A DNA stretch of 6,377 nt from Gemmatimonadota bacterium (GTDB lineage Bacteria > Gemmatimonadota > Gemmatimonadetes > Palauibacterales > Palauibacteraceae), in assembly GCA_023554435.1 (NCBI GenBank), contig JAMJQV010000164.1:1-6377 (forward strand). Reading direction: 5' to 3'. Position numbers and translations under genes: made by a program. Under the pieces are notes generated by a model. The model was not told the origin of the DNA and made no database searches. It saw nothing but the letters and a program-made list of their open reading frames with translations. Below are positions 5,209-6,377 of this stretch, piece by piece. How positions within the stretch are numbered: position 1 is the stretch's first letter; each line of letters begins with the position of its first letter.

Positions 5209-6377
5209 CTAGTGGAACGCTCGCAGCCAGGCCTCCGTGGAAATGGCCCACCAGAGGCAGTGGTGCTCAGGGGCTCCTTCGACGACCCCCTGATAGTGAT
5301 CCGCCAGCGCGCTGGCATCGAGCCACTGCCTGCCCGCCGATCGCGAGCCAGCGAAGAGCTGCTCGATCGTCGGCACGGCGCGGGCACGAAGCGCCCGGCT
5401 GTACAGAGGGTAAGGGTCGGTCTTCTTGAGACCTCGATGAACCTCCGGGGGGAGCAGTGGCTGCACGGCGCGGCGGACGAGCCCTTTTTCGTTCCCGACC
5501 GTGTTCAAGACGCGCTGTGGAATCGCCAACACGAACTCTACCAGACGACGGTCGCTCCACGCGTCGGAGAAGCCCACTCCGCACCGAGCGCTCATGCGCT
5601 CAGACCAGCCGACTCCCCACATGTGCATCGGCGAGAACACGGATCGGTACCGTTGCCGGGCCGCCGCCCCGAGGTCGGACGGCGATCGATCGGATTGCGC
5701 TCGAATGGCGGACCGGTCAAGGTCACCCCAGCGACCCTCGAGCCAGGGCGGCACGCTCGACTCAGTACGGCTTCCTGAGCGCCGGCCGAGGCGGCCAGCG
5801 ATACGTCTCAGTCGGGGAGCGCTTTCTGGAGGCCACAGCTCCCGGCGCACAGGACGCCACAGCTGCCTTCCTGCGATCGTCCCAAGGCTGCTGCCCTGCC
5901 AGTCAGCCAGAGTCCGCATCTCGCGCAACAGCGTTGCCCACCGGCCGGACCGCATGAGGGACGGAAGGTCGTAGATCGACTCGCCCGCAATCAGGTCGCC
6001 GCGGTCACCGGAGAGGACGAGGGCGCAGCCGTCGGCGCGGGCGGCATCCAGGCAGGCGTCCAGCAGCGGCTGGTACACGAACAGGTAGGGGTCGTCCCGG
6101 TCCGGCCCGTGCTCCGGATAGTCCTTCAGCGGCCACAAATCGTCCGCCGGTACGTCGGTCACCGGGATCCCCCAGTGCTCGGCCAGTGGGCCGCTCACCG
6201 CCCTCTCGTCACACTCCACCAGCTCGTCGAACGCGAAGCTGTACGCCCGGAACTCCGGACACTCCGCCTCACCTGACTTCACCAGCGACCCCGCCACCGC
6301 CGCCACGCTCCCCGAGTCCACTCCGCCGCTCAGCAGCAGACCCACCGGGTGCACGCTCCGCAGCCGTGCCCGCACCG
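5209..6377 (-). CDS. Asparagine-synthetase-like lasso cyclase (C protein), N-terminus missing
   Basis: About 388 C-terminal residues are visible; the frame runs off the right edge without a start. Seen: the ATP-pyrophosphatase loop SGGVDS at visible residues 16-21, a second nucleotide-site motif SGDRGD at 122-127, and the typical synthetase C-terminal block (FSDAWSDRRLVEF near 269-281, then NEKGLVRRAV and LLPPEVHRGLKKTDPY near 295-322). The gene ends in TAG. Family members are usually about 600 residues with the PP-loop near residue 250, so roughly 240 residues holding the glutaminase-like domain should lie outside. Known role in lasso pathways: adenylation of an Asp/Glu side chain of the core peptide and amide closure with the core N-terminus. 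The adjacent B1, B2 and ABC genes favour this over ordinary asparagine synthesis. Odd point: the usual SGxGGDE-like motif reads SGDRGDL here, with Arg for a Gly and Leu for the acidic residue. Synthetase fold is near certain; the lasso cyclase role rests on context. Confidence 0.9.
   Translation of the reverse strand, partial: VRARLRSVHPVGLLLSGGVDSGSVAAVAGSLVKSGEAECPEFRAYSFAFDELVECDERAVSGPLAEHWGIPVTDVPADDLWPLKDYPEHGPDRDDPYLFVYQPLLDACLDAARADGCALVLSGDRGDLIAGESIYDLPSLMRSGRWATLLREMRTLADWQGSSLGTIAGRQLWRPVRRELWPPESAPRLRRIAGRLGRRSGSRTESSVPPWLEGRWGDLDRSAIRAQSDRSPSDLGAAARQRYRSVFSPMHMWGVGWSERMSARCGVGFSDAWSDRRLVEFVLAIPQRVLNTVGNEKGLVRRAVQPLLPPEVHRGLKKTDPYPLYSRALRARAVPTIEQLFAGSRSAGRQWLDASALADHYQGVVEGAPEHHCLWWAISTEAWLRAFH
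5303..5316. repeat. Perfect 14-bp palindrome, tentative activator-binding site
   Basis: GCCAGCGCGCTGGC equals its own reverse complement. It lies inside the 3' end of the cyclase gene, centred about 165 bp upstream of the start site predicted from the sigma-54 promoter, within the range where NtrC-type activators bind. One such palindrome somewhere in a GC-rich window of this length is expected by chance, and the bases encode Ala-Ser-Ala-Leu, so the case rests only on its position. Confidence 0.2.

Noticed and set aside
5112..5387. Upstream extension of the B1 frame to a start at 5387
   Set aside because: The added 92 residues are antisense-like, Arg/Ser-rich, out of frame over the end of the cyclase, and match no part of a PqqD domain. 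They would also place the start above the predicted promoter.

Overview
The window is a compact, GC-rich stretch of bacterial DNA in which every supportable gene lies on the minus strand, so it reads from right to left. It looks like most of a lasso-peptide (RiPP) biosynthetic operon followed by a sensor histidine kinase. In transcription order: the C-terminal part of an asparagine-synthetase-like lasso cyclase (C protein, cut by the right edge); a small PqqD-like leader-recognition protein (B1/RRE); a transglutaminase-like leader peptidase (B2); an ABC half-transporter with fused membrane and ATPase domains (D protein); a nucleotidyltransferase of the NTP_transf_5 type; and an NtrB-like membrane histidine kinase cut by the left edge. 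B1-B2, B2-ABC and ABC-nucleotidyltransferase all overlap, by 29, 1 and 4 nt, which indicates translational coupling. Only two short gaps exist: 97 nt between cyclase and B1, and 64 nt between nucleotidyltransferase and kinase.

How the genes would work together (known family roles applied to this locus): B1 binds the precursor's leader, B2 cuts the leader off, the cyclase activates an Asp/Glu side chain with ATP and closes the macrolactam ring, and the ABC protein exports the product and may give immunity. The nucleotidyltransferase is a probable tailoring enzyme, as in some known lasso clusters, but its chemistry cannot be read from sequence. No precursor gene is visible. It most likely lies just upstream of the cyclase, beyond the right edge.

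The most interesting signal is regulatory. The 97-nt gap before B1 contains a near-consensus sigma-54 (-24/-12) promoter, TGGCACG-N4-CTGCA, with exact GG-N10-GC spacing, pointing at the B1-B2-ABC-nucleotidyltransferase genes. The kinase at the end of the run belongs to the NtrB-like group whose usual partners are NtrC-type sigma-54 activators. Together they suggest a lasso operon controlled by a sigma-54 two-component system; the response regulator would be expected left of the window. A perfect 14-bp palindrome about 165 bp upstream of the predicted start site is a tentative activator site.

Organism: high GC, a sigma-54 promoter and an NtrB-like kinase suggest a Gram-negative-type bacterium (for example Myxococcota, Gemmatimonadota, Acidobacteriota or a high-GC proteobacterium). 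The sequence alone does not settle the phylum. I see no tRNA, rRNA, CRISPR array, insertion sequence or convincing plus-strand gene.
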